Part shown: piece by piece, positions 1 through 5,829 of the stretch
How positions within the stretch are numbered: position 1 is the stretch's first letter
Layout: each line of letters opens with the position of its first letter
Origin: Chitinophagales bacterium
GTDB taxonomy: Bacteria; Bacteroidota; Bacteroidia; Chitinophagales; Chitinophagaceae
Direction of reading: 5' to 3'
Length of the DNA: 6,764 nucleotides
NCBI GenBank assembly: GCA_013297585.1
Contig: JAAFHG010000201.1
Coordinates: 1 to 6,764, forward strand
Notes under the pieces: model-generated
Databases searched by the model: none
What the model saw: only the letters and a program-made list of their open reading frames with translations
What the model was told of the DNA's origin: nothing
Translations under genes and position numbers: made by a program

Positions 1-1343
1 TCGGTGGTTTGTATTAAGCGGTAGATGTATTGTACTATTTGACGCTCACCATCGTAGTTAATTTTATCCCAATCATCGGTGGCTTTGTGGTAGTCTGGAT
101 GGCTACCTGTGAAGAAGAACAACACGGGCATATTAGCACGGTAAAAACTGGCATGGTCGCTAGGGCCGCTACCAGTGCTGTCAAATTTTAGTGCTAGGTT
201 TTTATTGATGGTGGTTTCAAAAACATTGCTCCATATAGGTGATGTGCCGTAACCACCAATGGTAAGTTTGTGCGTTGTATCGTAACGGCCTACCATATCC
301 ATATTAATCATGTAATTGGCGGTGATATTAGTGGTAGGATGTTCTAGCCAATATTTACTACCAAATAAGCCCAATTCTTCGCCACTAAAATGTAGAATTA
401 AGTAGTTATTGTTTTTAGGTGATGATTGATGTAATTGCTTTGCCAACTCAATTAAAGCCGCCGTACCACTTGCATTATCATCGGCACCATTATGAATAAC
501 ATGACCAGTATCAAGTGCGTTTCTATCTTCATTATAACCCAAATGATCGAAATGTGCACCAAGAATAACGGTGGTTGCAGCATTATTATTAATATAAGCA
601 GCCACATTGTGTGCAGTGCGTACTTTCTCGCTCATACTTATAGTTGTAACAATGCTTTGTGTGGCAGAATGATCGGCAAAAGCTTTTGCCAAGCCATCTT
701 TGGTAATATAAATAACAGGAATTTTAGCCGCGGCAGATTTATCGTTTTTGTTGTACTGTATATTATCTACTGCTGATGAACTGTTATAAATAAATAAGGC
801 TGTAGCGCCTTTTGTTGCGGCTTTGTCGGCATCTTTCTTAATGGCTTCGTCAATATCGTAATGAGGATTTGTAGCATTGTCTTCTAGCCATTCTTTTACA
901 TCTCTACACCAAGGGTTGCCAGCTTCGTTAAGCGATAAAGCACAAGCACCCTTTATACTTGTAGTAGCGCTATAACTTAAAGGAAAGAAATCTTTGAGAA
1001 CGGTGAGGCTTTTATTATTAACCACCAATTTGGTAATAGCATCTATTTGTTTGCCTTCGTTAATGGTAAATTCTTGAACGTAACCATTACTGCCTTTAGG
1101 CTCTAAGCCCGCTTGCTGATACTGGTTAATAATATACTGCATGGCCAGTTTTTCGCCTTCGGTACCAGTTCTTCTACCCTCTAATTTGTCATCAGCTAAG
1201 TATTGTACATGTGCTTGTAGGTTGCTAATTAATGTTTCGTTGGCTTTTTGCTCAGCAGCAATAGCCATTTTTAATTGTTTCTTTTTGCTTTGTGCGCTAG
1301 CTAATAGTGGTAAAAGGCAAACCACGATAACAACATGCTTCAT
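1..1343 (-). CDS. Secreted M28-family zinc aminopeptidase with PA-like insert, C-terminus cut by window edge
   Basis: Reading the minus strand from the ATG at 1343 gives 447 codons open to the window edge. Residues 1-18 form a signal peptide (MKHVVIVVCLLPLLASAQ), so the enzyme is exported. Residues about 110-225 fit a protease-associated (PA) insert. The M28 metal-ligand motifs follow in order: HFDHLG (H264), NGADDNASG (D288/D289), SGEELGLFGS (E322/E323), MDMVGR (D349) and SGPSDHASF (H397). These are the ligands and catalytic Glu expected of a dinuclear zinc exopeptidase that removes N-terminal residues from peptides. The ATDDWDKINY segment near the edge is typical of the end of the M28 domain in this phylum, so only a short tail or an extra C-terminal domain is missing. 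A weak -7-like TTACTTTG lies at 1362-1369, with no convincing -33 partner. The gene is transcribed away from the padR-pspC unit. The family call is firm; the substrate is unknown. Confidence 0.93.
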   Translation of the reverse strand, partial: MKHVVIVVCLLPLLASAQSKKKQLKMAIAAEQKANETLISNLQAHVQYLADDKLEGRRTGTEGEKLAMQYIINQYQQAGLEPKGSNGYVQEFTINEGKQIDAITKLVVNNKSLTVLKDFFPLSYSATTSIKGACALSLNEAGNPWCRDVKEWLEDNATNPHYDIDEAIKKDADKAATKGATALFIYNSSSAVDNIQYNKNDKSAAAKIPVIYITKDGLAKAFADHSATQSIVTTISMSEKVRTAHNVAAYINNNAATTVILGAHFDHLGYNEDRNALDTGHVIHNGADDNASGTAALIELAKQLHQSSPKNNNYLILHFSGEELGLFGSKYWLEHPTTNITANYMINMDMVGRYDTTHKLTIGGYGTSPIWSNVFETTINKNLALKFDSTGSGPSDHASFYRANMPVLFFFTGSHPDYHKATDDWDKINYDGERQIVQYIYRLIQTT

Positions 1344-1620
1344 ATAAATACAATTGTGCTGCAAAGTAATAATAGCAAAATGATGTATGCCTGATTTATT
1401 TGGTAATTATTTACCTAAAAGCTTAAAAAGCGATTTAGGGTGGCAAATTTTCCTGAAAAAGGGCTATTTAAAAGGCTAAATCTATATAAAATAAATAAAC
1501 TATGATTATCTTTTTTAACAATCGTAAAATTTTTAAAAATATTTTTAAAAATATTTTTTTTGCTAAGACGTTGATAATCAATAAATATAGTTCTATGCTT
1601 AAGGTCATTACTAAAAAATA
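1344..1620. other. AT-rich divergent intergenic region without a gene
   Basis: No convincing coding sequence lies here on either strand. An 80-codon minus-strand frame (1415-1657) is low-complexity, rich in F, K, N and L, and overlaps the promoter region, so it is taken as chance. The region separates the divergent M28 peptidase and padR-pspC unit and should hold both promoters. The main visible structure is the phased A/T tract at 1529-1561, listed separately. Confidence 0.6.
1529..1561. repeat. Phased A/T tract, two 12-bp units plus partial third
   Basis: The self-complementary unit ATTTTTAAAAAT occurs exactly at 1529-1540 and again at 1541-1552, followed by A and eight T. Tracts of five T and five A repeating about once per helical turn are often bent or act as UP-like elements. 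The tract lies roughly 75-100 bp upstream of the candidate padR-operon promoter, so a role in promoter architecture is possible but is inference. Confidence 0.5.
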
Positions 1621-1623
1621 ACT

Positions 1624-1646
1624 GGTACTTTGTTTTGCATAGTACC
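1624..1646. promoter_or_regulatory. Candidate PadR operator (inverted repeat)
   Basis: GGTACTTTG (1624-1632) and CATAGTACC (1638-1646) form an inverted repeat matching at 8 of 9 positions with a 5-nt spacer. PadR proteins are dimeric winged-helix repressors that usually bind such repeats in their own promoters, and a padR gene lies in the downstream unit. The repeat overlaps the candidate -33 TTG, so binding would block RNA polymerase. The operator role is inferred from symmetry and position. Confidence 0.6.
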
Positions 1647-1664
1647 AAATAAGTCACATCTTTG
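1635..1664 (+). promoter_or_regulatory. Candidate Bacteroidota-type promoter of the padR-pspC unit
   Basis: TTG at 1635-1637 is followed after 19 nt by CATCTTTG (1657-1664), one mismatch from the -7 consensus TAnnTTTG used by the primary sigma factor of Bacteroidota. Spacing fits the known range. Transcription would start near 1670, giving a leader of about 60 nt before the small ORF at 1733. The -33 part lies inside the inverted repeat at 1624-1646. Confidence 0.5.
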
Positions 1665-1678
1665 TGTCGTCAATGTAA

Positions 1679-1698
1679 AGACGCATTGCAATGCGTCT
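1679..1698. repeat. REP-like perfect palindrome in the operon leader
   Basis: The 20 bases form a perfect palindrome with half-site AGACGCATTG. The next bases out (GT at 1675-1676 and AC at 1701-1702) also match, giving a 28-bp imperfect palindrome. It resembles the GTAGAGACGCA...TGCGTCTCTAC type of dispersed intergenic palindrome seen in many bacteria, though that link is from memory. It would form a strong hairpin at the very start of the leader RNA. Confidence 0.6.
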
Positions 1699-1732
1699 CA
1701 ACTAAAATCAATAAAAAATTAAAATAAACATC

Positions 1733-1927
1733 ATGAAAACGCAAACAAACTTCTTAACTCAGTTAAACGCAAACGAATTAAATCATTTAACTGCTGAAGT
1801 AAAAGAAACACTAGCTACTAATATTAATAGTAACAAAAGCAGCTTAAAAGCCATTGATTACTGGAATTTTCAACGCCTTCAAAAATCAAGAACTTGCGGT
1901 AGATTTCCTAGTATCTCTGTAAGATAA
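1733..1927 (+). CDS. Small hypothetical protein at the head of the padR-pspC unit
   Basis: This 64-residue frame starts at ATG 1733, about 60 nt after the candidate transcription start. The product is hydrophilic with no signal peptide or membrane segment. The first half (LNANELNHLTAEVKETLA) looks helical, and a middle stretch reads DYWNFQRLQKSR. I recall small Chitinophagaceae proteins of similar pattern, with an N-terminal ELNHLTTEVKETLA-like part and a WNIQR-like stretch before a basic C-terminus, so I take it as a real gene; that recollection was not checked. The basic last residues fit this pattern. No function is known. Its place directly after the operator-bearing promoter and ahead of padR suggests co-transcription, with a gap of 161 nt to padR. 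The upstream DNA is A-rich without a Shine-Dalgarno motif, as usual in this phylum. Confidence 0.6.
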   Translation: MKTQTNFLTQLNANELNHLTAEVKETLATNINSNKSSLKAIDYWNFQRLQKSRTCGRFPSISVR

Positions 1928-1936
1928 CTATGGCAA

Positions 1937-1995
1937 CAATGATGACACTGCTTTGATAGATTTACACAGATTTTGAACTAACCATTGTCATCATT
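1937..1995 (+). repeat. Distant 10-bp inverted repeat after the small ORF
   Basis: AATGATGACA at 1937-1946 is perfectly complementary to TGTCATCATT at 1986-1995, with 39 nt between the arms. No T-run follows, so it is not a standard terminator. It may structure the RNA between the small ORF and padR, or it may be chance. Confidence 0.4.
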
Positions 1996-2020
1996 CAAAT
2001 CACAAATCAAATTTTAAAAC

Positions 2021-2064
2021 GGCCTGCCATTAACCACTTAATAAAAAAGCATTAATGGTAGGCC
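2021..2064 (+). promoter_or_regulatory. Strong hairpin just upstream of padR
   Basis: GGCCTGCCATTAA (2021-2033) pairs with TTAATGGTAGGCC (2052-2064): a 13-bp stem with a single G-U wobble and an 18-nt A-rich loop. It ends 24 nt before the padR ATG. No U-run follows on the plus strand, so it is unlikely to be a simple terminator. An RNA processing or stability element, a translation-tuning element or a second protein-binding site are all possible. Confidence 0.55.
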
Positions 2065-2088
2065 AATACCACCAATAAAACTTAAAAA

Positions 2089-2451
2089 ATGGATATCCAA
2101 AACACTCAAAGTCAAATGCGAAAAGGCGTTCTGGAGTTTTGCATTTTATCAGTGATTCGCCAGGGTGAGGTTTACCCAAGTGACATTGTAGACAAAATGA
2201 AAGCTGCCAATCTAAACATTTTCGAGGGTACATTATACCCATTGCTTACAAGGCTTAAAAATGCAGAATACTTAACTTACCGCTGGGTAGAAAGTAATAG
2301 CGGCCCACCACGCAAGTATTTTGTAATGACAGAAAAAGGATTGAACTTTTATGCCGAATTAGAAAAAACTTGGAAGGAACTAGCAGATGCGGTAGAATTA
2401 TTGACACAGCCTGCTACACCTACTGCCTACAATAACAACCAACAACTTTAA
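2089..2451 (+). CDS. PadR-family winged-helix transcriptional regulator
   Basis: The 120-residue product matches the short PadR class, which has the winged helix-turn-helix and only a short C-terminal helix. Residues 10-35 give the opening helices (MRKGVLEFCILSVIRQGEVY), residues 46-62 contain the recognition-helix signature EGTLYPLLTRLKNAEYL, and residues 72-84 (GPPRKYFVMTEKG) form the wing. Residues 86-105 form the dimerising helix, and the tail after 107 is low-complexity. PadR proteins act as dimeric repressors, often of their own operon, relieved by ligand or stress. The stop is 20 nt before the pspC-domain gene, so the two are surely co-transcribed. The inverted repeat at 1624-1646 is the likely binding site. 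The start codon is preceded by an A-rich stretch instead of a Shine-Dalgarno motif. The family call is firm; the signal sensed is unknown. Confidence 0.93.
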   Translation: MDIQNTQSQMRKGVLEFCILSVIRQGEVYPSDIVDKMKAANLNIFEGTLYPLLTRLKNAEYLTYRWVESNSGPPRKYFVMTEKGLNFYAELEKTWKELADAVELLTQPATPTAYNNNQQL

Positions 2452-2471
2452 CCAACTAACCACACACAATC

Positions 2472-4709
2472 ATGAAAAAGGTAATTAATATCAACTTTCA
2501 AGGTAGGGTAGTTCCTATTGAAGAAACAGCTTACGATATTTTAAAACAATACGTAGAAGCCTTAAGACGCTTTTTTGCCAATGAAGAAGGTAAAGAAGAA
2601 ATTATAAACGATATAGAAAGCAGAATTGCTGAACTATTTGCTGAAACACTTAAAAAAGGTAGCACTTGCATTACCGATGTTGATGTAAACAACATTATTG
2701 CTAGCATGGGCCGCCCAGAAGACTTTGAAAGCGAAGAAGAAAACGTAAAAAGTCAACTTGGTGGCGAGCAAAAAAAGCAAGAACAAAGCTATCAGCAAAC
2801 TACTACCCAACAAAGCTTTTACAGCGGCGAACCACGCAAGTTGTATAGAGACGAAAACCACAAAGTATTGGGTGGTGTATGTAGTGGCATTGCCAATTAT
2901 TTTGGTATTGATAGAATTATTGTACGCATTATAGCCATATTTGTTTCAAGTGTATTTTTTATTCCTTACATCATTATTTGGATAGCCGTACCAAGTAGCG
3001 CCACACAAGTAATTGGTAGTACACGTAAGCGCCTGTTTAGAGATATGGACGATAAAGTACTGGCTGGTGTAGCAAGTGGTTTGGGGCACTATTTTGGTAT
3101 AAAAGCTTGGATAGTACGCTTGTTGTTTTTACTGCCATTTTTATCTTTTGTAGCAAAATGGGGCCACTGGGGCTTGTTTGGTCTTCCAGATTTTTTACGC
3201 TTAACATTTAGCCCAGGTGCTACCATTATTTACATTATACTTTGGTTAATATTACCAGAAGCTATAACTGCTGCCGATAAGCTAGAAATGAAGGGGCAAC
3301 CAGTAGATTTAAACAGTATTAAACAAACCATACAAACCGATATGGAGGGCTTTGGTGGCCGTGCCAAAAAATTTGGTGAAGAAATAAAAGAAAGAGCTGA
3401 AAAATTTGGTAATGAGTTTGCACCAAAGGCGCAAGAATTTGGCAACGAAGCTGCTTATACAGCACGTAGAAGTAGCAGAGGTTTGGGTGGTGCCATTGCA
3501 CTAATAGCTAAAATATTTGCCTACTTTATACTAGGTTGTGTATTGTTTAGCATTGTTGCAACCTTATTTGGTATTGGTGTGGCTTGCTTTGGTTTACTAC
3601 CTGTAAAAGACTTTATCATAAACGATGGCTGGCAAGATGTATTTGCTTGGGGTACTTTATTACTATTTATTTGGGTACCTGTAATTGGTATTATCACTTG
3701 GATAATAAGAAAGCTTATTAAAGCTAAACGTAATAGTGTTTTACTACGTGGCACTTTCATAGCATTATGGATAGTTGGTTGGTTCTGCTTTATTTCTTTA
3801 TTAGCATCTATCAGTAGAGATTTTAAATACACAAGTACCGCTAATGAAGAAGTGGTTAAGCTATCAAATGCCAAAATAGATAAACTAGAAGTAAGCTTAA
3901 GCGGCTACAGCAAATACTATAAAAACCGCAAACATTGGTTAGAAATTGAGCCCTTTAACGGTATAGTAGATGATACTGCTTATGTACCAAATACACGCAT
4001 CAAATTAACACGTTCTACTACCGATAGTTTTCAAGTAACTGTAACACGTTTAAGCCAAGGTAGAACTAAAAACCTAGCAAATGAATTGGCCGAAAAAATT
4101 ACCTATAGCATTGAGCAAAAAGATAGCATACTATCGTTGTACAAAGGCATACCAATAAACAATACCGATAAATTTAGAAACCAACGTGTATTAATTACTA
4201 TAGCCGTGCCTTTGGGTAAAAGAATATTGATTTCTGATAAAATTGGTTGGATGCACGATGTACATGTAGGCTTTAACGACGATGATAATTGGACAAGAGA
4301 TTTTTACGGCGAAGAAGATTTTTACTGGGAAACAGGTAAAGAATACATTATGACTGATAAAGGCTTAAAACGTGTAAACAGCAGTAAGTACAGCTATGAT
4401 GATAGTGATAATGATAACGACAACGAAAAATCTCCCGAAGAACTAAAACGTGAGCTAGACGAAAAGCAACGTGAACTAGACGAGAAAAAGAAAGAATTAG
4501 ACAGGGATATTCAAGAAAGATTAAAACAAATAGAAGAAGACAAGCGCAAGCTAGAAAAAACGATAGACAGCACTAAAGGTTATCGCTATCAAAAAACAGC
4601 ATCATTGGCTAAGCCAAATGCGATAGCAGGTGAAATAAGTGATGATGAACTGATGAGTGAAGACAATATGCGCCCATCTATGTTAAACAGTTTTAGAATA
4701 GCAGGATAA
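2472..4709 (+). CDS. Large membrane protein with two PspC domains and C-terminal coiled coil
   Basis: The product has 745 residues. Residues 1-87 form a soluble N-terminal domain (MKKVININFQGRV ... MGRPEDFE) that I recall as common to Bacteroidota PspC proteins. Two PspC domains follow: 121-175 (KLYRDENHKVLGGVCSGIANYFGID, then a hydrophobic helix) and 184-264 (KRLFRDMDDKVLAGVASGLGHYFGI, helix, loop, helix). Residues 284-336 are charged with repeated KKFGEE/EKFGNE/QEFGNE units, likely amphipathic. Further membrane segments lie at about 341-375, 388-412 and 424-447. Residues 455-600 look beta-rich, and 652-702 form a highly charged coiled coil. PspC is the membrane sensor partner in phage-shock-type envelope stress; here no PspA or PspB homologue is visible. 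Tight linkage to padR implies shared repression. The role as an envelope-stress component is inferred from the domain. The tandem PspC domains differ from the single domain of enteric PspC. Confidence 0.92.
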   Translation: MKKVININFQGRVVPIEETAYDILKQYVEALRRFFANEEGKEEIINDIESRIAELFAETLKKGSTCITDVDVNNIIASMGRPEDFESEEENVKSQLGGEQKKQEQSYQQTTTQQSFYSGEPRKLYRDENHKVLGGVCSGIANYFGIDRIIVRIIAIFVSSVFFIPYIIIWIAVPSSATQVIGSTRKRLFRDMDDKVLAGVASGLGHYFGIKAWIVRLLFLLPFLSFVAKWGHWGLFGLPDFLRLTFSPGATIIYIILWLILPEAITAADKLEMKGQPVDLNSIKQTIQTDMEGFGGRAKKFGEEIKERAEKFGNEFAPKAQEFGNEAAYTARRSSRGLGGAIALIAKIFAYFILGCVLFSIVATLFGIGVACFGLLPVKDFIINDGWQDVFAWGTLLLFIWVPVIGIITWIIRKLIKAKRNSVLLRGTFIALWIVGWFCFISLLASISRDFKYTSTANEEVVKLSNAKIDKLEVSLSGYSKYYKNRKHWLEIEPFNGIVDDTAYVPNTRIKLTRSTTDSFQVTVTRLSQGRTKNLANELAEKITYSIEQKDSILSLYKGIPINNTDKFRNQRVLITIAVPLGKRILISDKIGWMHDVHVGFNDDDNWTRDFYGEEDFYWETGKEYIMTDKGLKRVNSSKYSYDDSDNDNDNEKSPEELKRELDEKQRELDEKKKELDRDIQERLKQIEEDKRKLEKTIDSTKGYRYQKTASLAKPNAIAGEISDDELMSEDNMRPSMLNSFRIAG
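4449..4511 (+). repeat. Three 21-bp units encoding coiled-coil heptads
   Basis: Units at 4449-4469, 4470-4490 and 4491-4511 encode RELDEKQ, RELDEKK and KELDRDI. The first two are nearly identical at DNA level, which suggests recent heptad duplication inside the coiled coil of the PspC-domain protein. Length variation between strains would be expected here. Confidence 0.7.
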
Positions 4710-4720
4710 AATAGTAAATT

Positions 4721-4802
4721 ATGATTGGAATGATTTGGATGATTACGCTGAATGATACGACTACAATAAATCATTTCTTTCATTAACATCATTATCAATC
4801 AT
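4721..4802. repeat. Imperfect long hairpin made of ATGATT-type 9-bp units
   Basis: The left arm holds three 9-bp units (ATGATTGGA, ATGATTTGG, ATGATTACG) plus AATGAT at 4751-4756. The right arm (4769-4802) holds the complements, including CAATCAT (4796-4802, pairing with 4721-4727), ATCATT (4788-4793, pairing with 4729-4734) and ATCATT (4770-4775, pairing with 4751-4756). The whole can fold into an interrupted hairpin. It resembles ATGATT-rich dispersed intergenic repeats I recall from Bacteroidota genomes; origin and function are unknown. Confidence 0.55.
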
Positions 4803-4824
4803 TGGTATAAAGTCGGTTAAAGTG

Positions 4825-4877
4825 GGGAAGTCTCATGGCCTTGGATGTAGTCTTACAACCGAGGCCTTCCCTTTTTT
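4825..4877 (+). terminator. Rho-independent terminator after the PspC-domain gene
   Basis: GGGAA (4825-4829) pairs with TTCCC (4867-4871), and GGCCTTGG (4837-4844) pairs with CCGAGGCC (4859-4866) with one G-U. TGTA/TACA (4846-4849 and 4854-4857) extends the top of the stem, and six T follow (4872-4877). A 7-nt bulge sits on the 5' side. It lies 115 nt after the pspC-domain stop and 93 nt before the next start, so it should end the padR-pspC transcript. TCGGTT at 4813-4818 could pair with AACCGA at 4857-4862 and compete with this stem. Confidence 0.75.
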
Positions 4878-4969
4878 ATAACCCTCTATTAAGGTAAAAA
4901 AAACAATAAACTTATTATAATAAATATTTAGTGGCATGGTTTTTAGAAGTATCTGAGCAAATACTTATT

Positions 4970-5530
4970 ATGAAACAAATTTTTGGAGTTGTAATAGCAC
5001 TTTTAGTGTTTAGCACAACTAACACCGCTTTAGCCCAAGCAAGATTATTGATTGACAATTCTGAAAAACCAGCAGCCACTGTACAAGTTCAAGGTAATAA
5101 AGACGATATTAAAAATGCACTAGATGTTTATTTTGAAAAAATGGGCAGCAATCTTAAAAAATCTGGTGGTTTATACGTTGCAGAAAATGTTTCAATACCA
5201 CAGCTATCTACCGAGAAGTTAGATGTGTACATAAAAGTTAGCCAACTTGGTAGAGACAAAAACAACCTAAGCGATGTAGTAATGGCAGTAAAGCCCTCTA
5301 GCGATGTATTTGCTGGCGATTCATCTCACAGAGAAATTTTTGTATTACTACCAGCCTACTTACAAAGCTTTGATGCTATAGTAAAAGACTTTGTAAAGCA
5401 ACGCACTATTGATGGCTTAAACAAACAATCTGCAAAAGCCACCAAAAAGCAAGAAAAACTAAAAAGACGTGCAGCTAAAAAAGGCGAACAAGCACGTAAA
5501 CTAGATAAAGAAGCCCAAAAAGTAGATTAA
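4970..5530 (+). CDS. Secreted hypothetical protein with basic C-terminal tail
   Basis: I chose ATG 4970 because it begins a clean signal peptide (MKQIFGVVIALLVFSTTNT then ALA, cleavage likely before QARLL). The GTG at 4931 would add 13 residues ahead of the signal and is less likely. The chosen product has 186 residues. After the signal, about 120 residues of mixed alpha/beta character follow (for example GNKDDIKNALDVYFEKMG and EKLDVYIKVSQLG). From about residue 150 comes a lysine- and arginine-rich helical tail (QSAKATKKQEKLKRRAAKKG). I recall exported Bacteroidota hypotheticals of this layout, with a globular N-terminal part and a charged coiled-coil tail, but I cannot name a characterised family. 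It is separated from the PspC-domain gene by a terminator, so it probably has its own promoter, though none is clear. The charged tail might bind peptidoglycan, nucleic acid or acidic lipid; that is a guess. Confidence 0.82.
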   Translation: MKQIFGVVIALLVFSTTNTALAQARLLIDNSEKPAATVQVQGNKDDIKNALDVYFEKMGSNLKKSGGLYVAENVSIPQLSTEKLDVYIKVSQLGRDKNNLSDVVMAVKPSSDVFAGDSSHREIFVLLPAYLQSFDAIVKDFVKQRTIDGLNKQSAKATKKQEKLKRRAAKKGEQARKLDKEAQKVD

Positions 5531-5615
5531 GGATTATCAACTTAAAAGCTTTTACACCTGTAATGCTTACTTAAACAAAATATTAACGGCAGTTTAGTTA
5601 AAGCACATTTATACA

Positions 5616-5634
5616 AGTTACAAGAATGGTAACT
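5616..5634 (+). repeat. Short hairpin, first of a chain
   Basis: AGTTAC (5616-5621) and GTAACT (5629-5634) are perfectly complementary around a 7-nt loop. It is one of several hairpins between 5616 and 5794 downstream of the secreted-protein gene. Confidence 0.4.
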
Positions 5635-5638
5635 CTAG

Positions 5639-5669
5639 TTTACAGAAAGCAAACAGTAGATTCTGTAAA
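5639..5669 (+). repeat. 9-bp hairpin, second of a chain
   Basis: TTTACAGAA (5639-5647) pairs perfectly with TTCTGTAAA (5661-5669) around a 13-nt loop, and a G-U pair (5638/5670) can extend it. It directly abuts a small palindrome TGAACT-GA-AGTTCA at 5670-5683. No U-run follows. Confidence 0.45.
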
Positions 5670-5711
5670 TGAACTGAAGTTCAATTTTATAGAACAATAG
5701 TTGGCTTTAAG

Positions 5712-5738
5712 CAAAGAGGAGTTCGTATTTAACGAACT
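5712..5738 (+). repeat. Hairpin carrying a copy of the terminator's left arm
   Basis: AGTTCGT (5720-5726) pairs with ACGAACT (5732-5738). The 14-mer CAAAGAGGAGTTCG at 5712-5725 is identical to 5754-5767 in the left arm of the downstream terminator, so the right arm of that terminator could pair with either copy. A partial duplication of the terminator is the simplest explanation. Confidence 0.55.
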
Positions 5739-5746
5739 GGAGTAAC

Positions 5747-5794
5747 TAAAAAACAAAGAGGAGTTCGCAATTGCGAACTCCTCTTTGTTTTTTA
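5747..5794. terminator. Bidirectional Rho-independent terminator (48-bp perfect palindrome)
   Basis: The sequence is self-complementary from 5747 to 5794 around a centre at 5770/5771, where the top of the stem reads GTTCGCAATTGCGAAC. It has A6 on the left (5748-5753) and T6 on the right (5788-5793), so it can end transcription on both strands. It lies between the convergent secreted-protein gene (plus) and the broken minus-strand gene, exactly where a shared terminator is expected. Confidence 0.9.
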
Positions 5795-5829
5795 CTAGCT
5801 TCTAGCCAATATTACCCAACTGTAGTTAC

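Noticed and set aside
492..776. 94-codon plus-strand frame opposite the M28 gene
   Set aside because: It lies antisense within the peptidase, whose minus-strand frame carries all catalytic motifs; the plus-strand product is cysteine- and isoleucine-rich with no family pattern.
1141..1347. 68-codon plus-strand frame opposite the M28 N-terminus
   Set aside because: It is an antisense shadow of the signal peptide and N-terminal region of the peptidase.
1362..1369. Promoter of the M28 gene at the TTACTTTG box
   Set aside because: The -7 box is close to consensus, but no TTG element is found 19-21 nt upstream on the minus strand, so it is only mentioned within the gene entry.
1415..1657. 80-codon minus-strand frame in the AT-rich intergenic region
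   Set aside because: Low-complexity composition, crosses the phased A/T tract and the operon promoter, no recognisable pattern.
1675..1702. CRISPR repeat or part of an array
   Set aside because: Only one copy of the palindrome is present and there are no regularly spaced repeats in the window.
3521..3874. 117-codon minus-strand frame inside the PspC-domain gene
   Set aside because: Antisense shadow of the membrane-segment region; the plus-strand protein has clear domains on both sides.
4711..4930. A known structural RNA or riboswitch upstream of the secreted-protein gene
   Set aside because: I could not match the sequence to any RNA class I know; the hairpins are explained more simply as a dispersed repeat and a terminator.
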